A stretch of DNA of 64,000 bases from Diplolepis rosae (lineage: Eukaryota > Arthropoda > Insecta > Hymenoptera > Diplolepididae). This document shows, in pieces, positions 49,740 to 59,614 of this stretch (the stretch's first letter is position 1; each line of letters begins with the position of its first letter). A program made the translations under genes and the position numbers. The stretch is taken from positions 3,769,501-3,833,500 of the forward strand of contig JAPYXD010000755.1 of NCBI GenBank assembly GCA_030998225.1. Reading direction: 5' to 3'. The notes beneath the pieces were generated by a model that saw nothing but the letters and a program-made list of their open reading frames with translations, was not told where the DNA came from and ran no database searches.

Positions 49740-52480
49740 ACTCGTGCATTACTTAAGCACCTTACTTAAAGTCAGAGTCCGGGAATCTCGCCTATTACTT
49801 GGCCACTTTATAAAAATTCTTATAATCATAAGAATTCGCCCATTACTCGGCCACTCTTTTCAGGACAGAAGTCATTGAACTCGCGTATCACGCGGCCACT
49901 CATATATTTATATCAGTCCTGAGGTCAATTGAACTCGTGCATTACTTAGCCACCTTACTTAAAGTCAGAGTCCGGGAATCTCGCCTATTACTTTACCACA
50001 TTATAAAAATTCTTATAATAATAAGATTTCGCCCATTACTTGGCCACTCTTTTCAGGACAAAATTCATTGAAATCGAGTATCATGCGGCCACGTATGTAT
50101 TTGTATCTGTCCTGAGGTCCATTGAAGTCGCGCAGTCCTTAGCTACCTTACTGATAATAAGAGTCCGGAAATCTCGCGTATTATTTAGCGACTTTATAAA
50201 AATTCTTATACTGCTAAGAATTCGCGCATTACTTGTCCACTCTTTTCAGGACAGAATTCATTGAACTCGCGTATCACGCGGCTACTTATGTATTTACATT
50301 AGTCTTGAGGTCCATTGAACTCTTGCATTACTTAGCCACGTTATTTAAAGTCAGAGTCCGGGAATCTCGCCTATTACTTGGCCACTTTATAAAAATTCTT
50401 ATAATAATAAGATTTCGCCCATTACTTGGCCACTCTTTTCTTGACATAATTCATTGTACTCGCGTATCACGTGGCCACTCATATATTTATATCAGTCCTG
50501 AGGTCCATTGAACTCGTGCATTACTTAAGCACCTTACTTAAAGTCAGAGTCCGGGAATCTCGCCTATTACTTGGCCACTTTATAAAAATTCTTATAATCA
50601 TAAGAATTCGCCCATTACTCGGCCACTCTTTTCAGGACAGAAGTCATTGATCTCGCGTATCACGCGGCCACTCATATATTTATATCAGTCCTGAGGTCAA
50701 TTGAACTCGTGCATTACTTAGCCACCTTACTTAAAGTCAGAGTCCGGGAATCTCGCCTATTACTTTACCACTTTATAAAAATTCTTATAATAATAAGATT
50801 TCGCCCATTACTTGGCCACTCTTTTCTTGACATAATTCATTGTACTCGCGTATCACGCGGCCACTCATATATTTATATCAGTCCTGAGGTCCATTGAACT
50901 CGTGCATTACTTAGCCACCTTACTTAAAGTCAGAGTCCGGGAATCTCGCCTATTACTTGGCCACTTTATAAAAATTCTTATAATAATAAGATTTCGCCCA
51001 TTACTTGGCCACTCTTTTCAGGACATAATTCATTGAACTCGCGTATCACGCGGCCACTCATATATTTATATCAGTCCTGAGGTCAATTGAACTCGTGCAT
51101 TACTTAGCCACCTTACTTAAAGTCAGAGTCCGGGAATCTCGCCTATTACTTTACCACTTTATAAAAATTCTTATAATAATAAGATTTCGCCCATTACTTG
51201 GCCACTCTTTTCTTGACATAATTCATTGTACTCGCGTATCACGCGGCCACTCATATATTTATATCAGTCCTGAGGTCCATTGAACTCGTGCATTACTTAG
51301 CCACCTTACTTAAAGTCAGAGTCCGGGAATCTCGCCTATTACTTTACCACATTATAAAAATTCTTATAATAATAAGATTTCGCCCATTACTTGGCCACTC
51401 TTTTCAGGACAAAATTCATTGAAATCGAGTATCATGCGGCCACGTATGTATTTGTATCTGTCCTGAGGTCCATTGAAGTCGCGCAGTCCTTAGCTACCTT
51501 ACTGATAATAAGAGTCCGGAAATCTCGCGTATTATTTAGCGACTTTATAAAAATTCTTATAATAATAAGATTTCGCCCATTACTTGGCCACTCTTTTCAG
51601 GACAGAATTCATTGAACTCGCGTATCACGCGGCTACTTATCTATTTATATTAGTCTTGAGGTCCATTGAACTCGTGCATTACTTAAGCACCTTACTTAAA
51701 GTCAGAGTCCGGGAATCTCGCCTATTACTTGGCCTCTTTATAAAAATTCTTATAATCATAAGAATTCGCCCATTACTCGGCCACTCTTTTCAGGACAGAA
51801 GTCATTGATCTCGCGTATCACGCGGCCACTCATATATTTATATCAGTCCTGAGGTCAATTGAACTCGTGCATTACTTAGCCACCTTACTTAAAGTCAGAG
51901 TCCGGGAATCTCGCCTATTACTTTACCACTTTATAAAAATTCTTATAATAATAAGATTTCGCCCATTACTTGGCCACTCTTTTCTTGACATAATTCATTG
52001 TACTCGCGTATCACGCGGCCACTCATATATTTATATCAGTCCTGAGGTCCATTGAACTCGTGCATTACTTAAGCACCTTACTTAAAGTCAGAGTCCGGGA
52101 ATCTCGCCTATTACTTGGCCACTTTATAAAAATTCTTATAATCATAAGAATTCGCCCATTACTCGGCCACTCTTTTCAGGACAGAAGTCATTGATCTCGC
52201 GTATCACGCGGCTACTTATGTATTTATATTAGTCTTGAGGTCCATTGAACTCTTGCATTACTTAGCCACGTTATTTAAAGTCAGAGTCCGGGAATCTCGC
52301 CTATTACTTGGCCACTTTATAAAAATTCTTATAATAATAAGATTTCGCCCATTACTTGGCCACTCTTTTCTTGACATAATTCATTGTACTCGCGTATCAC
52401 GCGGCCACTCATATATTTATATTAGTCTTGAGGTCCATTTAACTCGTGCATTACTTAAGCACCTTACTTAAAGTCAGAGT
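49740..52480 (+). repeat. Higher-order repeat of 386 bp (two-unit dimer)
   Basis: Here the satellite is homogenised as a two-unit dimer: identical frames recur at 50709, 51095 and 51867 (386 and 772 bp). The TTATAATAATAAGATTTCGCCC variant of subunit b/c marks one half and TTATAATCATAAGAATTCGCCC the other. This is the most uniform stretch of the array. Confidence 0.75.
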
Positions 52481-54769
52481 CCGGGAATCTCGCCTATTAC
52501 TTGGCCACTTTATAAAAATACTTATAATCATAAGAATTCGCCCATTACTTGGCCACTCTTTTCAGGACAAAATTCATTGAAATCGAGTATCACGCGGCCA
52601 CGTATGTATTTTTATCTGTCCTGAGGTCCATTGAACTCGCGCATTACTTAGCCACCTTACTTAAAGTCAGATTCCGAAGAGATCTCGCATTACTTGGCCA
52701 CCTTATTTAGGTCAGACTTCGTTGAACTCGCGTCCTACGCGGCGACTTATGTATTCATATCAGTCCTGAGGTCCATTGAACTCCCGCATTAAATGGCCAC
52801 CGTAATTAAATTCAGAGTCCGGAAATCTCGCGTATTACTTGGCCACTTTATAAAAATTCTCATACTCCTAAGAATTCGCCCATTACTTGGCCACTCTTTT
52901 CAGGACAGAATTCATTGAACTCGCGTATCACGCGGCCACTTATGTATTTATATTAGTCTTGAGGTCCATTGAACTCGTGCATTATTTGGCAACCGTAATT
53001 AAATTCAGAGTCCGGAAATCTCGCGTATTACTTGGCCACTTTATAAAAATTCTTATAATCATAAGAATTCGCGCATTACTCGGCCACTCTTTTCAGGACA
53101 GAATTCATTGAACTCGCGTCCTACGCGGCCACTCATATAATTATATCAGTCCTGAGGTCAATTGAACTCGTGCATTATTTGGCAACCTTACTTAATGTCA
53201 GGGTCCGGAAATCTCACGTATTACTTGGCCACTTTATAAAAATTCTCATACTCCTAAGAATTCGCCCATTACTTGGCCACTTTGTTCAGGACATAATTCA
53301 ATGAACTCGCGTATCTCCGGGCCACATACGTATTTATATCAGCCTTGAGGTTCATTAAACTCGTGCATTACTTAGCCACCTTACTTAAAGTCAGATTTCG
53401 AAGAGATCGCGCATTACTTGGCCACCTTATTTAGGTCAGACTTCGTTGAACTCGCGTCCTACGCGGCCACTCATATAACTGTATCAGTCCTGAGGTCAAT
53501 TGAACTCGTCCATTATTTGGCAACCTTACTTAATGTCAGAGTCCGGAAATCTCGCGTATTACTTGGCCACTTTATAAAAATTCTTATACTCCTAAGAATT
53601 CGCGCATTACTTGGCCACTTTGGTCAGGACATAATTCAATGAACTCGCGTATCACGCGGCCACATACGTATTTATATCAGCCCTGAGGTTCATTAAACTC
53701 GCGCATTACTTGGCCTCCTTACTTAAAGTCAGATTCCGAAGAGATCGCGCATTACTTGGCCACCTTATTTAGGTCAGGCTTCGTTCAACTCGCGTATTAC
53801 GCGGCTATTTTGTATTTGAAACGTTTCTGACGTCCAGTGAACTCGCGCATTACTTGGCCACCTTATTTACGTCAGGCTGCGTTAAACTCGCGTATATAAA
53901 TTCTTATACTTCTAAGAATTCGCGCAGTACTTGGTCACTTTGTTCAGGACATAATTCATTGAACTCGCGTATCACGCGGCCACATATGTATTTATATTAG
54001 TCTTGATGTCCATTGAACTCGTGCATTATTTGGCAACCGTAATTAAATTCAGAGTCTGGAAATCTCGCGTATTACTTGGCCACTTTATAAAAATTCTCAT
54101 ACTCCTAAGAATTCGCCCATTACTTGGCCACTCCTTTCAGGACAGAATTCATTGAACTCGCGTATCACGCGGCCAATTATGTATTTATATTAGTCTTGAG
54201 GTCCATTGAACTCGCGCATTACTTGGCCTCCTTACTTAAAGTCAGATTCCGAAGAGATCGCGCATTACTTGGCCACCTTATTTAGGTCAGGCTTCGATCA
54301 ACTCGCGTATTACGCGGCTATTTTTGTATTTGAAACGTTTCTGACGTCCATTGAACTCGCGCATTACTTGGCCACCTTATTTACGTCAGGCTGCGTTCAA
54401 CTCGCGTATATAAATTCTTATACTACTAAGAATTCGCGCATTACTTGGCTACTTTGTTCAGGACATAATTCATTGAACTCGCGTATCACGCGGCCACTTA
54501 TGTATTTATATCAGTCCTGAGGTCCATTGAACTCGTCCATTATTTGGCAACCTTACTTAAAGTCAGATTCCGAAGAGATCGCGCATTACTTGGCCACCTT
54601 ATTTAGGTCAGACTTCGTTGAACACGCGTCCTACGCGGCTACTTATATAATTATATCAGTCCTGAGGTCAATTGAACTCCTGCATTAAATGGCCACCGTA
54701 ATTAAATTCAGAGTCCGGAAATCTCGCGTATTACTTGGACATTTTATAAAAATTCTCATACTCCTAAGA

Positions 54770-54953
54770 ACGAATGTCAACCGATCTGTCGGTTTGAGGT
54801 ATTGGTTTACCTCACGCGAACAGATAGTCGGTCCACACGATAATTTATCATAGAAACACTATTATATGAGAATAGTTCTTTGCTTGTGCCTTGGTGTATG
54901 GCGTGTTGCCCTTGCACAGGGGCAACGTGGAAATTTAAAGTTACCGGGATGTA
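54770..54953 (-). mobile_element. Truncated gypsy-type LTR at the satellite border
   Basis: On the minus strand the LTR begins TGTTACATCCCGGTAAC at 54953, with the same first ~26 bases as the LTR whose start is 6333. It runs 184 bp and is cut at 54,769/54,770, where the satellite begins. Immediately before it on the minus strand lies the purine tract AAGGTGGGAGGA, a normal polypurine tract, so this is the start of a 3' LTR. Confidence 0.7.
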
Positions 54954-55061
54954 ACAGTCCTCCCACCTTGAAATAATCATCGTCCTCGATGAAATATTGA
55001 GTGTCTTAAGTGAAGAAATTGGAAAATAGTGTCGTTGATTCTTGCATCCAGATGTAGACAT
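54954..55061 (-). pseudogene. C-terminal tail of a Ty3/gypsy-like pol
   Basis: The minus strand encodes YFIEDDDYFKVGGL running into the polypurine tract and LTR. An acidic tail followed by (F/Y)KVGGL at this position is a familiar ending of insect gypsy polyproteins. A TAA lies upstream (FFT*DTQ), so even this tail is damaged, and the rest of pol is gone. Confidence 0.55.
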
Positions 55062-55069
55062 GCTGATGT

Positions 55070-55810
55070 TTGCAGGGGCTGAAGGCCCCAGGGGGTGCGT
55101 CCTCCTTCTCCACCGGTGAGTACCCGTATAAAGAGCATCCTTTTGAAAGTGCGGGTTAGTTTCGGTCGAATTTTTTATTTGAATTTTCTTCCTTTGATTT
55201 CAGGAATCCAGGGTCGCCCGAAGATTCTGCCCCGCCGAGCCCTTGGTAGCCTTCTGAACTGGATATTGCTGGGATATAGCATGAGACTGTGGAGTCCAAG
55301 GAGCTCGCCCTGCACCGAGCTAATGAACTTCTGGCGCTAATAAGTAGCCACGTGTCCCTTCCTTTCAAGTCACCATGTTTGCAATGTGCCTTCCTCGTCG
55401 TCTACGTGCCTTGGGTGAGTTTCTTTCATTTCTCCTAGATGTAGGGTTTTGCTTTGTATTTTATATGAAATTGTGTCCTTGCGAGAGGTTTCTTTACCAG
55501 GAGATGGCATGTACGTGTGGTACTCGTCACGTCATCAATTCGAGTTCGTACCTGGTCCTTGATTACTTCGCCAATTTTGACAAAGAAGAGAATATGCTAA
55601 ACTCATGACCGAATTTTCTTTCATATTTTCTTACATTACGATTGAGCTTTGTTTTTTTTCTTTTAGCTGCGGAACCCGAGGTTGTGTGGATCGAGGAGGG
55701 TTGCTCCGATTCTAACTAGTTATTAAGATATATATATATATATATATATTTGTTTCTCTTTTTTCTCTTTATTGATGTATTTACTGTGGCAACGCCAATT
55801 TTTTAATAAA
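55070..55810 (+). other. Possible spliced mini-gene or gene fragment
   Basis: Splice-like signals come in order: donor CCG/GTGAGTAC near 55115, acceptor TTTGATTTCAG near 55202, donor TTGG/GTGAGT near 55413, acceptor TTCTTTTAG near 55667, and AATAAA near 55805. An ATG in good context (TCACCATGT, 55375) opens a frame that, across the second putative intron, would end GCSDSN then stop, about 30 codons. Upstream frames in the middle exon contain stops. It could be the 3' end of a decayed host gene or a retroelement's spliced transcript. No family recognised. Confidence 0.25.
55728..55750. repeat. (TA)n microsatellite
   Basis: Alternating TA of about 11 units, followed by a T/C-rich stretch. Confidence 0.85.
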
Positions 55811-56152
55811 TGGAAAAAAAATTAATTGTGCTTAAGAGATTGGCAGATAGGAGTACTTTTTTCCAATAGTTTTCATGAGATATTTTTATTCCGAGCCCTT
55901 TTGGTCAATCTCTCTTATATTTGAGTTTCTCTTATCCCTCATTTAACCTTAATGTTATAATTAATAATAATAATTACCATGCAATGTCTCCCGGAGCTAC
56001 AGAATGCTGCGGAAATAATTGCAGTACATAATTTCATTATAACTATTACTATCATAGTAATAATAACTATTGTGTCCAAACAGGCGGAAAAAGTCGCATT
56101 GCATGCTTGTGCGTAGAGCGGCATGGAGTCAATTGTGCCTCGGCGTCAAAAT
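55811..56152. other. No gene seen
   Basis: AT-rich with ATT/TAA-like short repeats (about 55960-56070). Frames are short and without motifs. Confidence 0.5.
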
Positions 56153-56267
56153 CGGGCGACATGTTTATACCGCCCGCTTCAAAGGGCGATAATGTTCATA
56201 CCGCCCGCTTCAACTGGCAAAACGTTCATACCGCCCTCTTCAACGGGCAAAATGTTCATACCGCACG
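56153..56267. repeat. Minisatellite, 30-bp unit, four copies
   Basis: The unit CGGGCaaaATGTTCATACCG + CCCGCTTCAA repeats with period 31, 30 and 30. Its CGGGC and GCCCG ends pair, so each copy can fold. It is GC-rich compared with its surroundings. Confidence 0.85.
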
Positions 56268-56317
56268 AAACTTGGCTGCCCGCGGCTAACTACGCACTCG
56301 CACGCAACGCGACTTTT

Positions 56318-56402
56318 TTAAAAAAATTAAGTTTTAAAATTCATTTATATTACAGATATGTGGATGATACATTTTTAATTATTCCAAATAATGATAATAA
56401 TA
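56318..56402 (+). pseudogene. Penelope-like RT fragment around the YVDD motif
   Basis: The plus strand reads KKLSFKIHLYYRYVDDTFLIIP, ending in a run of asparagine codons from an AAT microsatellite. YVDDTFL is the RT catalytic motif in Penelope-like elements. The same sequence occurs at about 62600-62680 on the minus strand. Homology starts abruptly at 56318 and ends where the gag-type element's 3' end begins, so only this stub remains. Confidence 0.75.
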
Positions 56403-57156
56403 ATAATAATTTTTTTTTTTGTAGGAAGGGAGAAATGCTTTATGCACCGTCAAGGGGACTCTGTGCCCCCCTGGTGTGTGGGCCTCTGCTACTCGCGCAG
56501 CTCTACCCACTAAAGCTCTCTCCTTGTCTCTAGGCCGTGGAATCCCACCCCGGAACCGCCGTTAGGCATTACTTCAGGGTGGGGGTCTTCTTAACGCGAT
56601 GTTAGCCTTTCCTCCTTGCTTCTTCTTCTGTTTTCCTGGACTTGCAACTCCAGATTTCTTCTCCATGGCGGATTTCCTAAGGCGTCCTGTTGGGAGCTGC
56701 CTCCCTAAAGGCCGCACAACGCATAGTTCCCGGGATGTGGTCATTCCGGGGCTTATCCTCTCTTGCGGCATAGATGTAGAGTCGCGGCTTCGCAGTGCAG
56801 GAACCCGCAACATGACCCTTTTCGCCGCACCTCCAGCAGCTCTTGCTGCGGTTTGGCCCCCTGCATTCAGCCGCCATGTGGCCAAAGCCAAGGCAGCGGT
56901 AACACCTTTTCTTCTCCGTCTTCCTGCGGACTCTATAGGGTGTCTTGCTTAGAGACACCCTTAACTCCAGCTCCGGTTCGTGATCGAAGAAGCTTCTGAC
57001 GGCATCGTCGACGACTTCCACTCCAATGGTAGGTTCCAGGTCGGCGATCTCAAACTCGATCCTGGGGATATTATGACGGACCGTCCCCCTGGCTCCGACC
57101 ACCTCTTTAAACGCAGTGCCGATCGTCTCTCTACTTTTCGTGGAACATTTCAGTTA
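56403..57156 (-). mobile_element. Gag-only non-LTR element, 5'-truncated copy
   Basis: On the minus strand the copy has the gag C-terminus and a 3' UTR that ends with an A run and (TTA)n. It matches 61885-62580 over its length, apart from an extra ~25 bp near 56440-56465. ORF1 is followed directly by the 3' UTR; no endonuclease or RT lies between. The 5' break is at about 57156, within the coding region. Confidence 0.8.
56677..57156 (-). pseudogene. Gag C-terminal half with two CCHC knuckles
   Basis: From about 57156 the frame gives ELKCSTKSRE-like sequence, then VGARGTVRHNIPRIEFEIAD (RNA-binding fold), VSLSKTPYRVRRK, and two zinc knuckles: CYRCLGFGHMAAEC and CWRCGEKGHVAGSC. Both match C-x2-C-x4-H-x4-C fully, whereas the 61.7-kb copy has lost the first histidine. 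It ends PNRTP then stop at 56677. The N-terminal half is missing. Gag proteins of this kind bind the element's RNA. Confidence 0.8.
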
Positions 57157-57192
57157 AATCACAAGATTGAACGCAAAATCACATCAGACAGG

Positions 57193-57734
57193 ACAGGGGG
57201 TTGGCCTTTGACTACTGACGCGATCGGACGTGTTCCTTTAGTCTCGTGCTCACGAGTGCCTCGAAAATTGTTTACATACAAAGCTGTTCACACATATGAA
57301 TAAAACCGTGTATGTGAAAGTATTATAGGAAGTAAGTACTGTTTAATCTCAGCATAAAACCAGCATTAATTACGGCGTCCGGTGTTTCTGTTCACAGGAG
57401 CACTTGCACCTAAACCCAAAATCAAAATGATGCCAATCCTTCAGAAAACCCAACAAAAGAATTCATACGCACATGTAGCTGATCAACCTCAGTTTCCAAC
57501 AAAAGAACATGCAATTATCTTAGACTCAATTGAAGGAATCACAATCCAAGAGTACACCTTAGCAGTTGGCAGGTTGCTCGGATCAAAAAATGTAAGGTTC
57601 GTGTCTCGTATTTCCCATGGTCACGTGTGTATATATTTGAACAGAAAAGTAACGGCAGACTCTGTCATTAGTGATTCACCTACAAAAATAAACATCGGAT
57701 CGCACAGCTTAGAAATTTGACCGTTGATCGCCAG
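57193..57734 (+). mobile_element. Fragment of another non-LTR element's ORF1, between 15-bp direct repeats
   Basis: The segment is bordered by ATCACATCAGACAGG at 57178-57192 and 57735-57749. It contains a leader with GTAAGT near 57331 and a TTTCTGTTCACAG acceptor-like site near 57401, and then the ORF1-like frame below. It lies directly after the broken 5' edge of the gag-only copy. Confidence 0.45.
57427..57720 (+). pseudogene. ORF1 N-terminal fragment of a non-LTR retrotransposon
   Basis: From the first ATG (57427) the frame reads KNSYAHVAD, then HAIILDSIEGITIQEYTLAV, VRFVSRISHGHVCIYLNRK and INIGSHSLEI, and stops at TGA 57718-57720. Beyond the TGA the same frame continues PLIAR, which suggests a CGA-to-TGA change. 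The block resembles the N-terminal domain of ORF1 proteins in insect Jockey/CR1-like elements, which precede an RRM. I infer this from memory of the family. No RRM or knuckles follow. Confidence 0.5.
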
Positions 57735-57749
57735 ATCACATCAGACAGG

Positions 57750-57949
57750 TGGTAAAAAAAAAATTGGTTAAAAAAAATCAAAATTAATGAGTAAATAAAT
57801 CATGATATAAAAATATGCGTGCCAAGTTATGAACCTTCAAATAGATGACCTTGGAGCATTCTTACATTGTTAACTAATCGTCCTTTAGTTCAGTATCTAA
57901 ATTACATATATAACATTTAATAAAACCTATCGGACAAAATGTCACATTT
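57750..57949. other. No gene seen
   Basis: A-rich stretch with runs of A at 57753 and 57768 and no coding frame. Confidence 0.5.
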
Positions 57950-58453
57950 CGAGGAGAAAACTATAGTAAAAAAGCTCAATGTAGAAAATTCATGGATGAC
58001 ATTTCGTGACACCCAAAAGAGCGATTTGCTCCCCCTAAGACTTACTTACGCTACGTACGCGAAATAACTACAATTCAAATGCTTCAAAATGAAGGTATTT
58101 ATTAATTCAATGACCGACTAAGACTTTTAAAGTCAAGAGCTCAGGCAGCTCTTAAAAATAGATATAAAAATGCCAATCAGATGATACCTCCCCTCAACGA
58201 CTGTGCCTTAGAGGCATTCATTCGGCGTTTACCTGGCGGGATGCCGCCAAAGATGGGAGCGCAAAATCAAGTGACCCTGCAAAAAGCTTTCAAATATGCT
58301 ATTGACTATAAAGCAAGACAACAAACTGATAGGCTTTTCTTTCAACACTTTCCGTGGTATCAGCAGCCCAGCTATCGCGATTCGGAGAAGAAAATTTTCA
58401 GCCCTGAAGAACATTCTACTCCTAATGGACTAAATTCCACGATCCCCGCATAA
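57950..58453 (+). pseudogene. Ty3/gypsy-like gag fragment
   Basis: A single reading frame with two stops (TGA near 58008, TAA at 58103-58105) gives REITTIQMLQNEG, FNDRLRLLKSRAQAALKN, then ALEAFIRRLPGGMPPKMGAQ and KAFKYAIDYKARQQ. The combination of ALEAFIRGLP and a following A.K.A...E segment is typical of gag capsid C-terminal regions of insect gypsy-type elements. There is no zinc knuckle, and no protease follows. Confidence 0.6.
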
Positions 58454-58589
58454 GACCCACATGAAAGGCTTAGCGATTTCGATAGTCCGGTGTTTACAAG
58501 TAACTGCAACCAGCAACAACAGCATACACAAAATATAAAATTCAACCCCTATCAAAATTTGTCAATGCATCAATAGTACATTGTACAAC

Positions 58590-59249
58590 GAGGGGGTAAA
58601 GTTGATCATTTAAGGCGAGTGCGATGTTTACATTTCGAGGCGAAGGCGAGCACGCACAAGGCGAAGCTGACCAATGACGCATATTTTGCTAATTAACAAA
58701 GCCATTGAGCCAGAAATGAGCTTCATCGATGAAGATGATTTTTCGATGAATTTCTTCATTTCCTTCAAGCTTTGCCAGAGCCAAATTGGAGAAGTTTCGG
58801 CGTTTAAAATGATCAAGTGGCTTTAGCTCTTGAGTCATTTTAATTAATTATGAAAGGGTGTAGGCCAAGTTCTTTTCGCATAATACGCCACAGTCTCGTT
58901 TGAGCGATGCCCAATTCTTGAGAACGAAGTGGAATCGACTATTTGGCTCATTTTGAACCGATGCACTTACGGCTGCGATTATTTCTTCGCTTCGAGCAAT
59001 ACGACTTCTTTTTGGCTCCGGAACGTCCAATAGTGTAAATTTGGTCTCGAATTTATCCACTATAGCACGCACAGCCTGCCAGGTGGAACGATTATTAAGG
59101 CCGAAGTTTGGAGTAAGCGCTCTTAAAGTTGCGACCACCGGCTCAGAATTTCGGTAGTAATATTTAATAATTGTCGAACGTTTCTGGTTCGTGAACTTTA
59201 CCATGATGAAAATGTTGACTTTAACTAACGTTTTGACATTGCAGTTCAT
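58590..59249 (-). pseudogene. Mariner-like transposase with DUF4817-type N-terminus
   Basis: The minus strand opens with VKFTNQKRSTIIKYYYRNSE, then VVATLRALTPNFGLNNRSTW and AVRAIVDKFETKFT, a DUF4817-like helix-turn-helix, and KRSRIARSEEIIAAVSASV. After a stop and frame change it continues with FKRRNFSNLALAKLE and KIIFIDEAHFWLNGFVN, where DEAHF holds the first catalytic Asp. A stop follows and the downstream Asps are lost near 58600. Usual length is about 350 codons, so roughly 60% remains. Confidence 0.65.
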
Positions 59250-59614
59250 TAAAAAAGTTTAAGGGTGCGTTTATATAAAAATACGAAATTGTTATGTCCC
59301 TATTGGAAAACCATTTATTTACCAATAATTCAAACTATATCTGTAGTTAATCTACATTTTGAACATAATTATGTTTATGATTAAGGATAATACGAAATGC
59401 TGCCGACTTCATTTTTCAATCTATACTATATGAATATAATATATTGGATCTATAACTTAATTCGTGCGATTTGCTAAGAGATGGCGTAACTTGATTATTA
59501 TTCCATCATTCCAATATTCCGAAAATGCGTTGGAAAGCTACTGTCATTGTGCGTCTTTTTCAGTATATGTCATTCATTTGAAGCGTAAACAATAATAATT
59601 TTTTTCACTCAAAT

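Larger units (their letters stand above)
23585..54769 (+). repeat. Main satellite array, ~193-bp unit, about 31 kb
   Basis: About 160 unit-lengths in one orientation. A typical unit has four subunits, each opening with a TCGCG core: (a) AACTCGCGCATTACTTGGCC + ACCTTACTTAAAGTCAGAGT, 46 bp; (b) ATCTCGCGTATTACTTGGCC + ACTTTATAAAAATTCTTATA, 48 bp; (c) AATTCGCGCATTACTTGGCC + ACTCTTTTCAGGACAGAATT, 45 bp; (d) AACTCGCGTATCACGCGGCC + ACTTATGTATTTATATCAGT, 54 bp. Sum 193. Variants such as the CGCGTCCTACGCGGCC and TCCCGCATTAATTGGCC subunits, and a shortened (b) reading CGCGTATATAAATTC, are mixed in. Reading frames of 60-160 codons cross the repeats because the unit has few stops; most start at TTG, not ATG, and change frame from unit to unit (193 is 3n+1), so they are not genes. 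Confidence 0.95.

Noticed and set aside
23585..54769. Dozens of 60-160 codon frames in the satellite with similar proteins (beginning ATLFRTEFIELAYHAATY)
   Set aside because: Those whose first codon I checked start at TTG, not ATG; they change frame from unit to unit because 193 is 3n+1, and they run across subunit borders. The similarity between them is only the DNA repeat. I do not call a protein family.
23585..54769. CENP-B box in the satellite
   Set aside because: I looked for NTTCGNNNNANNCGGGN. AATTCGCGCATTACTTGG starts well but lacks the A and CGGG at the required spacing.
23585..54769. CRISPR array
   Set aside because: The repeats are regular, but there are no unique spacers, units vary throughout and the context is eukaryotic.
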